DNA from: Margaritispora aquatica
Taxonomy: Eukaryota > Ascomycota > Leotiomycetes > Helotiales > Discinellaceae
Assembly (NCBI GenBank): GCA_007644065.1
Contig: VJWN01000019.1
Coordinates: forward strand, 310,001 to 374,000
Length of the DNA: 64,000 nt
Direction of reading: 5' to 3'
The position numbers and the translations under genes are program-made. Below the pieces are notes generated by a model. It made no database searches and was not told where the DNA came from. It was given only the letters and a program-made list of their open reading frames with translations. Shown here one piece after another: positions 36,569-49,525 of the stretch. Numbering within the stretch: position 1 is the first letter of the stretch; the number at the start of each line of letters is the position of its first letter.

Positions 36569-37672
36569 GACTACTGAAAGTCACAGAGATTTCTAAACAC
36601 GGTTTGGATGGTGATATTCTTGTCGCGGCAGCGTCTCTGCAGTATCGATTCTGGTATTGTGGTTATGAGGCTTTGAAGATCCTTTGTGGGTAAAATAGTC
36701 TTGGAATCTCGACCAAATGCGACGGTGAATCACAAGGCTGAGGAGGAATCAAGGTGGCAGATCTTGGAAGCTTGCAGAACTGAGGCGCTGGAGGAACGAA
36801 GAATGAGGTGGAATTGACACCGGTAGGAATAGATTGACAGGTTACCGTGAATGGGAAGCGTGAAGAAGAGAAACGGAGGGGCTCAAAAAGAGGCCAAAGT
36901 ATTTTCGTATGAATTCACTGACTTAGCGAAACCGCGCTAAAACATTCCCGGCCGGGAGCTGGAACATCAATTGCCGGAGCGCTGTGGTCTGGCTAGCTGG
37001 CTAGGCCTAATAGAGGCTTTCTTCAATACGAAGGTAGAGTCAAAGACAGTTAAGCATAGAGAATGTCTTTACCTTCATGTTTCGGCATACGCAGTCAGAT
37101 CTGGCATTGGCAAATATTTACTTCTGATATCTCATGTTTATCGAGTTCTTTGTTATGTGTGTCAGCCATCGTGAGTCATGTCTTATTGGCTAATCATGTC
37201 GTCTCTCTCGCATAGCGAGTCATGAGAAGGTAGACTCATTCTTGATGAGAGTTGAAACCAGAGTTTATATTCAAGTATTACTAGAATTATACTGCTCTTC
37301 CGACGATTTAGCAGGACTTAGCTGAACTTCACACAATAAGGCTAATACAATTTATCTTTGTCGATGCAAATGTTCTATCATCAAAAAGAAATTCAATAAT
37401 TCTATTCGAGAGCATCATGGACCTTTACAGTAATAACCACTCATTTAATTCGACTCGCGTCCCAATGTGTACCATAATGTAACATATTCAAAGATCTTCT
37501 TTCCTCACTTTACGTCAAGGATTCTTCAGTTGACGAAGACAAATCGTGTTGGTCTCACAAGCATATCAGCAAATACCCCAAACATAATGATATACAATCG
37601 TGGGTATCTATTAAATATACAACGCTCTATGATGCCCAACGGCCAAATAAATTTTCATGGGTTGGAGGTCGT
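36569..37672. other. Spacer between eIF2A 5' end and MFS 3' end
   Basis: About 1.1 kb. The first ~350 bp is likely the eIF2A promoter and 5' UTR; the rest is A/T-rich. I see no gene. Confidence 0.5.
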
Positions 37673-39721
37673 TCATGTACTCCTGATTTTCTCATCCGCC
37701 TGCTTCTCCCCATCACCCCCAGCTAGCAACACAACCTGGCCCCTCTCCTCATCCTTCTTCTGTAGTCTTCTCGTAGCAGCAGCCGCTTTCTTCTCCGCCC
37801 TCTCGGCATCTGCTCTCATCTGCTTGATCAACGGACTCCTCGCGCGGATCTTATCACCCCATTTGTAGAATACGAATGGGATCGGAATGAGGCAGATCTG
37901 TATCAACCCCAGAAATGTTCCTGCCCATTGAGGTGTCATGGCCTTATACATTGCGGGACCAGCCAGAGGCAGTGTGCCGCCAATGAATGATCGAACGACG
38001 CTGTTCCCTGCTAGCGCTGAAGCGGCGTAGATTCCATATGAGCCTGCGAGGTAGTTGGATGCGTAAATGAAGACCAGACAGTTGCCAGCACCAAAAGGTA
38101 TTCCTGCTAATATGGGCCATACCCAATGGATGGTAACAGGTACTGATGTCCAGGAGAACCAGAGCTGGCCGATTGGGCATAGAAACGCTGCAAAGCAGAC
38201 GATTGCGATGGAGGCTTCGGGAGGCACGCGACCGGTTTCCGGATCCTTCTTGTGTGAGTTGACGATGCGACGAGCTAGTGGTTCCGTCACGATTGCGAGC
38301 ATTGTTCCTATTCCAATGCCCATGAATGCCAAGCCTGTGATTCCCAAGGACCATCCGCGGAGTCCTTGGTATATCAGAGGATAAGCGACGAAGCAAAGAT
38401 ACAAAATGCCATAGATGATCTAGATATCTGAATTAGCCTCGCGTACAGAAAAAGTGCAGGTACAATTTCTTACCGCAATATAAGCATTCCAAAACCATAG
38501 AATAGGCTCCGTGAAAGAGAGAATAAATGGCCTGGACAGGTTTATTTTTAGAGTCTGGATAACTGTAAAGCTGTTAGTTTCTTGTAGCTTTAAACGAAAA
38601 AGAGTGACCTACTAGAGGTACGTTGATCATATCGACAATACCAACGATCGTCGCCAGTCTCTTTCCTCATCTTTGCTGCCTTCCTTCGAAGAATGGTTGG
38701 AGCATATGTCTCTTTCATCATAGAGCACGCAATCCACGCAGCACCAGAGAGGATCATCACAATCCAGTTAGTCCACCGCCATCCTAGGTACTCGGCAGCA
38801 AAACCTCCAATCAATGGACCTTTTGGAATCGCATTAGCATATCTCAGTGAACCCTTTGTAGAACGAGCTTGCTCACCTGTCACAGGCCCATTCATTGGAC
38901 CGATACTCCAGATACTGAAAGCAAGAGCTCGATAATTCTCAGTCACAATATCATTTACTGTGCCTGGAGCATTCGAAATCATGGCAGCTCCGGCTAAAGC
39001 ACTGTTTTATATTATTAGAGAGGTTTGAATTCACGCATGGTAGCACATACCCAAAGAATCGAACGACCAAGACCTCTGGCAAAGAGGTTGCCAAAGCACA
39101 AGGCAAAACCATCAAGCAGAAAAAGAACAAAGTTCCCATATAGACAATCCTTCGGCCATACATTTCACTCAAGGGAGCGAGAATGAGACTTCCTACGGCC
39201 AATCCCACCAAATACGTCGTCACACCCAAAGTCGCAATCACTTCATCTGGCTCATTGAATTCTTCCATCATGCCAGGCATAGAGCTTGTGTAGCTGGTCG
39301 AATACAATATCACACACCATGTTGAATATGATACCACCCCTATCACCACTCCGCGATACCACAACGGCCAGTTCTTTGGATCATCCGGGTCGTTTTCTGA
39401 AAAGTCGACTTCGAATTCGGGTAATCGTGAGCCAGTTGTAGCTAATGAAGCTCCAGTTTTCGTGTAAGTGAGAGCTGGGTGGGCCAATTTTTCTGCGTCT
39501 GTCTCCTGACTTTCTGTCAAAGCTCTTTCCAATGGTTCCAGAGGATTTGAACTTATGGAATCCTGAGATGAGTTCGAATGTGATGTATGTGTTGGTGAAG
39601 TGGTCCTACTGGCATGTCCGTCCTTCTCGGGATCTTCTAAACGTCGGTTCGTCTCTACCGAATGTGCCGAGGCATTAGGCATTGGAAAGCTATCCTTCTC
39701 TGGATCTCCCAAATTTGCCAT
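37673..39721 (-). CDS. MFS drug:H+ antiporter (DHA1-type) exporter
   Basis: Exons (descending) 39721-39051, 39001-38877, 38819-38613, 38562-38474 and 38419-37673 give 612 aa. A long hydrophilic N-terminal tail (~125 aa, Ser/Glu-rich) precedes DPKNWPLWYRG, a hallmark of fungal DHA1 exporters. Motif A is APLSEMYGRR. The antiporter motif region follows as GPMNGPVTGPLIGGFAAEYLG. Twelve hydrophobic spans can be traced. The C-terminal tail is Lys/Glu/Ala-rich. The third exon starts after a 57-nt intron (38876-38820) that is itself open in frame; retention would insert 19 residues in motif C. Substrate is unknown; no biosynthetic gene is adjacent. Confidence 0.9.
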
Positions 39722-41511
39722 CTTGATGAAAGGTCAAATGCAACGGTTGGTGAATAGGACGCAAATATATCAATGTATTCAGTTCAAGCTCGGAGTTAGT
39801 GGCGATAGCGAGCAAGAATGCAATGGATGTATACAGCCGATAGTCGACATATAAAACACCTGATATACTGATATAGAGAAATGTACAAGAAGAAAGGAAA
39901 TCTAGGGCGCTAGCCAGAATGTGAAAACATGAGCAGAGCTTTGGGAATAGAGAAACAAAATGAAGATGGGATAGGAAGACTACCTATACCTATATGCGTG
40001 TACCGGACTGCAAGACGTGCATGCTATTGAGATGAACAATCCACATTCGAGGACTAGAAACGGCAATCCAGCTCCGGATCTTAGGGCGCGGGCAAGATTC
40101 CGCAAAGTCACCCATGCATGGTGCAAGTAATGATGCGCGGGGCCTTGTCAGATTCATCTGGCCGTTGGACTGGTGATGAAGGGAAGACGCTAAGAGATCC
40201 CATCTTTGTGATAAAGGCCGAAAGACAAGCTTCTATGCTGAATCCGACAAGGCTGCTTGAATTGCTTGACTCGAGTACTTGAGTTCTTTGAAAGTAAATC
40301 TTACCGTTGCTGCTGAAAAGTTTAGTGAACATGCCCACGATCATTGCCGAATTCCCACGTTGGATATCAGATCCATGGAGACAGTATACCGCAATGTCCC
40401 TGTTGGGTCTGGCGGTGTGGACTGTGGATATCGCTCATCATACCTCAACGTTCTCGATGGGCCAATTCATTCATTGGCGTGATAGGTAGCTTGCTTGATA
40501 CGGGATAAATAATTCGAGTTGCAAGGTGCGACGCGACAGTGTGCGAGAGTGAGAGTGAGGGGTCTTGAAAGGCGGGTTGGACTGCATGCATGCCCTGCTC
40601 TGCTGCGGGCTGGAATGCTTCTTGCTTGGGTACCACGATTGATGCCGTATAACCGTGAAAATGTCCTTCGGGAGCTTGGCATTTGGTTGGTTGCTGAAAA
40701 ATGTCAAAAATATCAAAAATATCCAAGATCCAGTACCTACCAAGATACTTCGTGACATCTACCTAAAATCGATTGATACCCTGCATCACTCCGGTCAGAG
40801 CTCCGTCGAGACACCGTGGAGGCTCCATGGAGGCGTTAATAAGCATTGGAAACAAGATGGAATATATGAAATTATGAGTCAGTTTGATGGCGCCGGGTAG
40901 ATCGTTCTGACCATGTGTTGCTTGTTGATTGTGAATGGAAGGATAATTGATTTAAAAACTCCGATACAAAGAGAATACCTAAATAAAGCAAGATAGATGA
41001 TATACAACCGCTGTCTCTGAGCTTAATGTCATTCTGACACAATGCTCTCATAAAGACATGAAGCAAGGGAAATGGCTGTCATCCTGAGCCACAAGCAGAT
41101 GTCGTTTGGGTGTACCGTATGTGTATGTGTTGATGATATCGGTATTCTCGAGCGTAGAAAGTGCGCATCAAGTACCTTCGCTCGCATAAGATATTCTGTT
41201 TAGCTATGAGAAGCAAGATCAGTATACATGCAAATGATTTGGTGATGCTCCTCTCCTCGTCCTGAACAAAAGTTTATGTTGCTCGGCTAGAATTGCCCTG
41301 TCGCTGCACAAATTCCAGCCTCAACAACGCGACTTGACTTGACCGTGTTTGCTGCCTCAATATCAACAGGACATGCATCTCACCACAACTCATGAGCCAA
41401 TGACCTCTGAATTCTTCACAACAACTAACTCTCCATATTCTCAGTCACCAAAGCTATTGTATTGAATCTGCCGAAGCATCATACTTTGTTTCTGCGTCTC
41501 GAGCCTGCACT
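39722..41511. other. 1.8 kb divergent intergenic region
   Basis: Long promoter region between the MFS exporter (-) and the beta-propeller-like gene (+). Short frames occur, for example 40331-40489 (53 codons with one hydrophobic stretch, MSLLGLAVWTVDIA), but none has family features. No gene is called. Confidence 0.45.
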
Positions 41512-43428
41512 ATGGCTGCTCCAAGAGTTTTGAAGAGCTCGCAAAGCATACAACTGAGGTGAATATCTAGTCCTCTAACTGCTGGAAATATCAACTAACA
41601 TGCCATTGGATGAAGCTATGAGCTACCACATAGAGTCTATACCGCGAAGGCATATCCAGTGTTAGCTCCGAATGGGTCAAAGGTCATTTTGTACGGGAAT
41701 GAGAATGGTGTTAAGATTGTATGGCGAGGAGGACGGCCATTCAAGCCGACGAAAGCAGTCATCCCAGAACCAGTTAAGACAAATGGGGCAGCGAATGCTG
41801 TAATATCCCTCGATGATTCGGACGAGGAAGGAGAACCCGCGAAGAAATTCGAGGATAAGGCTGAATTCGAAGATGAGGAGGAAGAATTGAACCCATCTCG
41901 ACCATACCCACCCATTTTGCAGACCCTTGATCTGAACTTTGGGACTGGCGTTCTACAAATAGCAGCACTCCCAGCTGCTCTTTTGAAGGCGGATGGATCG
42001 TCATATCGAGCACTGGAACCATTGAAGCAGAAAATTGTTTTCGTTGCGGCCTGCGCAGACAACTATCTGCGACTTGTCACTCTGCCACTTACACCACCTT
42101 CCCCCGCAAGTAAGGGACGAGATGAGTTTCGAGAAAACTTTTCCAGTGCCAATGCTGGTCGAGGGAACTTTGGGGAGACTATCATGATGCTTGGTGGACA
42201 TCAGAAGCCTGCCAATGCCATTTCTCTCACTATGGATTTCCCCTCGAAATCTGCTCAAAAATCAAACCCGCCAGCAGAACCACGGATTATTATCGCATCT
42301 CATTCAACTTCGGTCTCAGGGCTTCTCTTGCTTTACCGCATTCCCATCAAGCTTTCTGGACCGCCCGTGGAGCCCTTCCAGTCAATTTATCTCAGCTCCC
42401 CTGCGAGATGCATCTCTTTTAATACTGGCCTTGCCAAAGAGTCTTTGAGCCACCTGCTTGTGGCAGATAGCATGGGCGTCTGCAGAATATATGATTACAA
42501 ATTATTGATCAAGAGTCTAGAGGAGCCGACCGAACCTCCCCTTGTTGAGAAAGGGACATGGCTTCTTTCACTGTATGCAGGGTTTCATGGAAACAAGACT
42601 GACCCCGTGACTCAAAATGCAGGAAGTCATGCTGGGTTTGGACGAAAATCTATCACTGATGCTCAATGGATATCGGGTGGTCGTGCCGTGATGGTCCTAT
42701 TGAATGATGGGGAATGGGTTGTCTGGGACATCGAAGGTGTAGGACCAGATGCTTCAAAGGGTCTTCTAGGACGACAAGCAATCAAAGGCGGTTCGAAGTC
42801 AGAATATAGTCTGTCAGGTTTTCTGGATGGATTGACGAAAATCAAACCTTCAGGTCCACCTCAGATCACATCTTCGAAATTTGCTCCAATGACCCCTGGT
42901 ACCCGGAAGTCTACCGAACCATTCAGTATCAAAGGTTCAAACGCACATGCGCTCGGCCGCATCTCCGTAATGGAGGTACCATCTAGCTCGGCCACTGGCT
43001 CAACAGAGGAATCGGTGCTTTTATGGTATGGAGAGAGCTACTTTGTCATCCCCAATCTTGCAAAGTATTGGGCAGCAAACTCGCGAAAGACCGGAGGAAC
43101 AGGCAATCTCTTCAGCGGCCCGACCAATAGTCGCATGATCAAGCTCGAAAATGTCGACTTACAAGGCGAGCGCTGCTCAGATATAGAGCAGCTTCCAAGA
43201 ACCACCGGATCAGCTCTCTCAGAGCTCCTGATCCTAGGAGAGCATCGTTATATTGTCCTACTGACAGGCAAGCCCTCCAAAGCTCAGCCTGCAGAGGCTG
43301 TAGGAGGGAGGCCCGCGCTTCTCGAAAGCAATGGTAACGGAGGCGAACTCGACGTTATCGGTATTGAGCAGGCGCTTTCGCGGATGGAGAACGGAACAGG
43401 ACTGAAAAGGAAAATATTTCAGTCGTGA
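41512..43428 (+). CDS. Beta-propeller-like protein, possibly Nup37-type nucleoporin
   Basis: Exons 41512-41558 and 41634-43428 give 613 aa. The short first exon (MAAPRVLKSSQSIQLR) joins VYTAKAYPVLAPNGSKVILY. Blade-like segments include VFVAACADNYLRLVTLPL, RIIIASHSTSVSGLLLLYRI, HLLVADSMGVCRIYDYKLL and AVMVLLNDGEWVVWDIEG, which suggests a WD40-like propeller with degenerate repeats. An acidic insertion (SLDDSDEEGEPAKKFEDKAE) lies near residue 65. The extended C-terminal part has no recognisable domain. I suspect the fungal Nup37 family from the overall pattern, but memory alone cannot confirm this and I leave the symbol empty. Confidence 0.55.
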
Positions 43429-44564
43429 TGATTGATTTCGAAGACATGGGAGTTATATGATGCTAATGTAAAAATGATACCCAGGTGCGAATGAATACAC
43501 ACCATGAAGCAAACTAGACATTCATTGCTCCGAAATACTGTCGACAAAGCAAAGCTGTAAGTTAAAGCATTACCAACTATGTTTCTCCAAGACCTCAGCA
43601 GTCTTCTTTTCTAGTTTCCACGTCACCACTTCATCAGCTTTCCTCACCTAATCCCACCTACACCCCCACCCTACCTACATTACCTACCCTATTCATCTAC
43701 CTACTTAACATCTCCAAAAACAATCCGCGAGGCCAGGTGGAGTACAAGGCGAGACCAATCCTTGAAACTCTGTATTCCATGCGAGACATCAAACTCCTTC
43801 CCTCCCTACCCTCCTCGCGGAGGCTCTAGGGCTGGCGATTGAGAGACGACGTGCTGTACCTGCGTCGAAGCCTACGTGCTTGAGCGTGTGGAGGCCGTCG
43901 GAGCAATCTGCTACTGCCGATCGTCTCAGTCAGCTTTGTTGGCTGTGTGGACTTTTGGTTAATTACATTTGCTACATACTTTATCTGATATATATAAAAC
44001 TTTTCTTGCATCTGCTTCTTATTCCTAGAGATTGGTGTCGGTGTTGGTTCCTATTATACCATAACTTAAGGAAGCGAAATATCGTGTACCGGACATTTGA
44101 CGAGCAGAGCTGCCTAAGTAGTGCTAGTGCTAGCCTACTCACATCTTGACGAGGCGGTTGATTATGAGTGCCATTCGTGCATGCTAAGCGAGCCCTTCAC
44201 AAGACTTTAAACGTTCAAATGACGGTTTCACCTGGCAAGAGACAGCGGCAATGAAGATTTTGGATTTTACATATTAGAATTCAGGATATATGTGAAACTA
44301 ATGTTAAACAAACCAACTATTTATCTCTCCCATTTCCCATTCGGAAATCTGTGTATCTTTTTCTTTCACCATGCAGCACGACCCATCTAAGCTAGCCGTT
44401 TTGAACTTGATATCCTCAATACACAAGGTTGGGTATTCCGTAGACCACGGAGGTGTGAATTACAGGTAGATCGCTTCGACATCGACAGCGATTCAACTTG
44501 GCTGAGCTCGCGTATAAAACAATCTACCTCCCCCTCGGTAGTTCAGGGGTTGACACCAAGACCC
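43429..44564. other. Convergent spacer
   Basis: About 1.1 kb between two 3' ends, with a CTACC/TACCTA-rich pyrimidine tract at about 43650-43705. I see no gene. Confidence 0.5.
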
Positions 44565-46493
44565 TCAAAGCTTAGCTTTCGGCTCCTTCCTCGCCAATTC
44601 TCTCAAATCCTTCCTCAAAATCTTACCACTAGGGCTCTTGGGAATGGCATCCATAAACACCACGCCACCTCTCAGTTGCTTATGCGACGACGCTTTCGCT
44701 TTCACGAAATCCTTGATTTCCTGCTCGGAGATATCTCCACTCGTCACGACGTACGCCCGTGGTGCTTCGGTCCCTGGAATCTCGACACCGATCACGGCCG
44801 CGTCGAGGATCTTGGGGTGTGTGACGAGCAAAGCTTCGAGCTCTGCGGGCGCGACTTGCATGCCTTTGTATTTTATGAGCTCCTGTTAGTAGTGTTAGCT
44901 ATGTTGTGCTTGAAGAGAGTGTGTGAGATTGTGTAAGACGAACTTTCTTGCGGTCTACGATGTATGGGAGGTCGTTTTTCCAGATTCCTATATCGCCGGT
45001 ACAGAACCATCCGTCTACGAATGACTCTTTGGTTGCTTTTGGATTTCCATAGTAGCCATTTGTCACTATGGGGCCTTTGACAAGTACTTCTCCTGGCTTG
45101 CCTTCCTCTACGTCTTTGCCATCATCGTCCACCAAGCTGTTTCATGTAATCATCAGTCTTTTTTGTTTCCAACGTTGCCAAATAGCTATGGGGAAAGCAA
45201 CTTACCGCATCCTCATATTCGGCAACAACTGACTCACACTCCCCGTCTCATCATTCACACCCCACGGCATCGCCGTAACCGACCCCGTCGTCTCGCTCAA
45301 CCCCCAAGTCTGACTTATAAACGTCTTCCCCCTCCCCAATTTTGTCGAAGCCGCAAGTTGCAACTCCTTCCCCAGCGGCGCCGCACCACTGATCGCCATC
45401 TCCAGCGTATCGAACTGGTCCGTCACGATCGGCATCTTGGCGATGAGCAAGTAGATCGGCGGCACGGTGAAGAAAAAGGTAATGCGGAATTTCTTGTTGT
45501 ACTCGAGGAACTTGGGGAAGTCGAATTTCGGCATCCAGTATACGACGCCGCCCCAGTTGAAGGGGTTCACGAAGTAGCCCTGCACCCCGGCGATGTGTGC
45601 TGCTGGGAGGTGGGCGAGGGTTCGGTATTCGAAGGGTGGGTCGCGATCTTTGAAAGCGAGTTTGAGGCGCTCTGAGGTGATGTAGTTCTCGGCTACGATG
45701 TTTGTGTGAGAAAGTTCGACTCCTGTGATGTGTTAGTATGTCAGGATATTTAAGCGACAAATATCAATAACCCAGCCTTACCTTTCGGAACACCAGTAGT
45801 TCCAGATGAATACAACAAACAAATCAAACTCTTATCTAATGCTTCTCTATCAGTCACTATTTCCCACTCCATCTTCCCCTCGCTAGGCAAACACATCCCA
45901 TCCCCCTCGACAGCTCTCATACTCCATCTCGGACTCGACTCCACAACCAGCACCCTACTAAGCGGAACCCCACACTCTCTCGCAGCCTCAACAGCCACCT
46001 CTCTCGCATCCTCGCTACAGAACACCAGATTGCTATTCCCCTGCTTAATCTGCCTCACCAACTCAGGCACCGTAAACGCCGACGACGCAGCGCTGTACAC
46101 GCCTCCCGCGGCAATCACGCCGTAGAACAAGATAGGCAGTAAGGGCTGGCCAGAGGAAATGCACACTACGACGTCCTTGCCGGGGCCATGAGCACCAATG
46201 CCGTACGTGTGGCGGAGGCTGTAGGCGGTGCTTTTGGTGAGTTCACGCGCGACGGCCTTGGTGATTGCGTTGGTGGGATCGGCGGCTGAGCAGTGTAGGA
46301 CTGATGAGTCTGTTGCTAGTGTGTGGGGAGAGTCTATATTAAGTTTGTTAGTTAGTGGTGTGAGAAGTGAGATTGTGTGAGACGTGGTGAGAGGAAGTGA
46401 AGTGAAGTAAAGTGACTAGCGAGGCTTACCAAATAGGTAGGTGAGGAGGTCGAGACATGGGATGTCGTAGTCGTGAGGGCCTGCGTAAATCAT
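44565..46493 (-). CDS. 4-coumarate-CoA-ligase-like acyl-AMP ligase, peroxisomal
   Basis: ANL-superfamily enzyme activating a carboxylic acid with ATP and CoA. Exons (descending) 46493-46430, 46333-45782, 45722-45206, 45136-44944 and 44882-44565 give 547 aa, normal for the family. The P-loop reads [11 protein letters not shown] (196-206). Further core motifs are [50 protein letters not shown] and the catalytic lysine region [16 protein letters not shown]. The C-terminus is AKL, a type 1 peroxisomal targeting signal. The substrate is not deducible; arylacid or fatty acid are both possible. It lies in tandem with an alpha/beta hydrolase on the same strand. Confidence 0.92.
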
Positions 46494-47122
46494 GATTTCT
46501 TGTTTCTTGAGTCGCTCTTAAAATTGAAATATGTGAAGTTCAAATCTTGGAGTATGTGGGAAGGGCGGTTGTCTTCAAGCAAGCAAGGGATGACAGAGGA
46601 TAAGCGAATTCAAGGTATGACGATCAATCTAACGCAATAATTCTCTTTACGCAAAATATTCAGTGCTAAAATCAGAGGGTGGTAGGCAGGCAGCAAAGAA
46701 ATCCGAAGAAAAATCTTTCTAATTCATGTGCAATATGTTAGACTAAGTGCTGGTGTTTGAGAGTATGTGAGTATGTAAGTAGGTAGTGATCGGTTGGAAT
46801 GGAATGCGGGGTACGGCTCGGGAGGCGATGGCGGGGTATATCCGAACCTAGGCACGGCTCGATTAAGGTAGGACATAAGCGATGAATCGTTGGTACTGAC
46901 TCGGACTGTAGATCTGCTTTCACAAACTACGAACCAGTGGGAGTATCTACAGATTGGACGGTATTTGGAAGGAACCATGTTTGACGCGAGAAACAAAGTT
47001 TTCTATTTCGATGATTTCTTCCTAGCACATCTGTCGCAACGGATGGAAAGAATACCTTCTGCCATTGCAATGTGGGCTCGAGCTTCTACCTCCAGCCGCG
47101 TTTGGAGAACATCGATATGATA
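46494..47122. other. Spacer between ligase 5' end and hydrolase 3' end
   Basis: About 630 bp including the ligase promoter. Open frames at 46724-46996 and 46890-47120 are featureless. No gene called. Confidence 0.45.
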
Positions 47123-48216
47123 CTACCATTCCAATCTCTTGAGCATCTTCTCAATCTCCGCCGCAACAAAGCTCGGGTCATCCTTCTGAATGAAATGGCC
47201 ACACCCTTTCGCAATCACGACCCCATCACATTTTCCCTCGTCCGTGATCTTAGTGAGATCTTCATTGTATTTCGCCCAATACCTTCGACTTAGTCAGTAT
47301 TGTATTCCTCGTTTAAAAAGATGCCTCGACTCACGGATTCGTCAATTTTCGGCTAAGCGAAATTGGTGTTTTCATCATCATGAAACTCATGTTCTCAAAC
47401 GTCACTGGATCGTGTCCAACGACAGTGAGCTGTGGACCAGATCCTCCTGGACCCATGAGTTCTGGTGCGTCTGAGTACGGGAGTAGTACGGGACTGGTGG
47501 TTCGGTCTAGTCCCTCTGGGTTCTTGACGTTGAGGTCGAACATTGCTATTAATTTAGCCCTCTCGATCTGTTTGATGTTAGATATCAGCTATGAGGAAAT
47601 GGACTCATTATTTTCGATGGGTATCACATACCTTGTATTGTTCAAGTGTGCAGTCCTCGTCTACAACAGTGCTCGGGTCGAAATCTGGCGCGTCAGGGTT
47701 AGGCCAGAAATCGGAATAGTTGACATTCGCGATATTGGAATCCAGCAGGATAAGACCAGATACAACACTTGGGTGACTCTGGGCATACAGTCTTGCAATT
47801 GGTGCTCCAATGGAAGCTCCAACAAGTAACAAGTGAACCTTCTCCCTTGAAATATGAAGTTGCTTATTTGTTACGGCTTCGATGATCTCATGAAGGTCGT
47901 TGGCCACATCGAGAAAGTCGTGACCGTTCTCTTTGATCTTGTCAACTGGATCGCGGGAAGTTGTTGCGCCTTGACCGAAGCGGTCGTAGGTGAGAATTGC
48001 TGGGCAGGACTTGGCTGTAGAGCGGAGGAGAGTGATGCTTGGGAGCCATGATGCTGCTGGCAGCCCGAGGCCGTTGACGAAGACAATGAGATGCTTCTGT
48101 GAAGATACAGTCTCATTGATGGCGGGGAAGAAGGTATATGATATTGGGGCATTAGGCTTGCTTGGAAGTGTCAACTCTTGTGGAGAGATGAGTGGGGAAG
48201 GAGTTTCAAGTGACAT
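47123..48216 (-). CDS. Alpha/beta hydrolase
   Basis: Exons (descending) 48216-47632, 47567-47335 and 47282-47123 give 325 aa. The oxyanion-hole region is VFVNGLGLPAASW, and LTYDRFGQGATTS follows as the usual strand-loop. The nucleophile elbow is GASIGA with Ser135. The acid is probably in the strand LILLDSNIANVN or later. The catalytic His lies in VVIAKGCGHFIQKDDPS near the C-terminus. There is no signal peptide, so a cytosolic esterase or hydrolase is likely; substrate unknown. A TATATA element about 80 bp upstream of the start supports the start choice. Confidence 0.88.
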
Positions 48217-49525
48217 GATGATTTTTGGAAGATGTTTTGGAGAAAGATGATTTGAAAGGATGATTCATTTCTCTTTGAGGTGAGGGAGTTGCCTTCATAT
48301 ATACACGCTGGCTGTGTTGTGCTTACGCTTCAGGTAGTGAGGGTGAGTTCAAGGTTTGAACTCGGTAAACATGACCTACGATTAGGTGGGGCGGATATGT
48401 CCCATTTCAGACTAGTTTCGCTCTTCTAATAGGTAGCAAACACGAAGCCGAGTCTTGGTATCACCTTCATCACCAAAGCATCAGATATCGATTTTCTCTT
48501 CATGCACTTCGTCGACTTTTGAATGCGATGATTTGCTCTGCGGTGCTAGGAACAGCTTTTGCCACGACCTCCATGTCTCGCAATAGTTATGAGACTACGA
48601 TAGCTCCTGCTTGCTCACCATACAGTATACATCCTTGAGGCTATTCAGTCCTCGACGTATCATACCCAGTGCGTCGTTCTATACCTAGTTTACGTGTCCT
48701 ACAGATCTGCAGTGGCAGACTAGGTCTCGCACTTTGGACTTTCGAATCATCTAAGAGAGTGTTGTATGTGTCAGATGCTGGCTTGCTCATGTGATACTGT
48801 CACACGAAAAAAATATTTTCTACCATTATGTCAGGGCAACAACTGAGAAGTATTGATCTCCTCTCTCCAAGATTCCAGTACTGTCAGAGCTCGCCGAATG
48901 CTGTTGTCAACAAGATCCCTTTTCCTCACTTAAAACATTCAAGGTGGAAGAAGTCTCCCTCTCAAAGCTTAGCTGTGCTGTGCTGTACTTGGCTTCTTCC
49001 ACATGTCAAGTTTTCGCACATAATGTACTTATCATCCTTCTTTACAAAAACTCTCTGGGAGGAGGATACTAATCATCCATAGAATCCGAACAGATATCTT
49101 GCAGTGGAAGACTGTGATCAGTAGCATATATCAATGCGGAAACCCGAGATATGTATTATCTCCTTCGGCTACTCGATGAATATATTTCCGATCTAAGCAC
49201 TTGTTGTATTAAAGCACGGATAGGGGGTGTCTTTGATGGATTCGATTGCTTTTAAACCCAGGAATACCAAAATTTCGAAAATTTCGACACCGAAATTCTT
49301 GTGGTGCTTACTCTGAAGCCTAAAATATCCTACAATCTAAGTTTTCTTTTCGGAAAAGGAATTAGTCTTTGTAAGGTACTTCAAGTGGCAATATCTTTTG
49401 TATACCATGTATTCGGCCAAAGGTGGGAGGATCCTATCTGGACGTCACTGTGACTTGTCCACCGGCCCGGTCTGGATTTAACAGATATATATCGGCTGAT
49501 CTCCTGGTATGAGTCTTTGAAGCAT
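48217..49525. other. Spacer between hydrolase 5' end and TF 3' end
   Basis: About 1.3 kb. It contains the hydrolase promoter and A/T-rich sequence with AAATTTCG inverted motifs near 49270-49300. No gene is supported. Confidence 0.45.
48296..48304 (-). promoter_or_regulatory. TATA-like element upstream of the alpha/beta hydrolase
   Basis: Reads GTATATATG on the minus strand, about 80 bp before the ATG at 48216. The position is consistent with a TATA box; function is inferred. Confidence 0.45.

Noticed and set aside
40331..40489. 53-codon small ORF with a hydrophobic stretch
   Set aside because: It is a single short frame without splice or family support in a promoter region.
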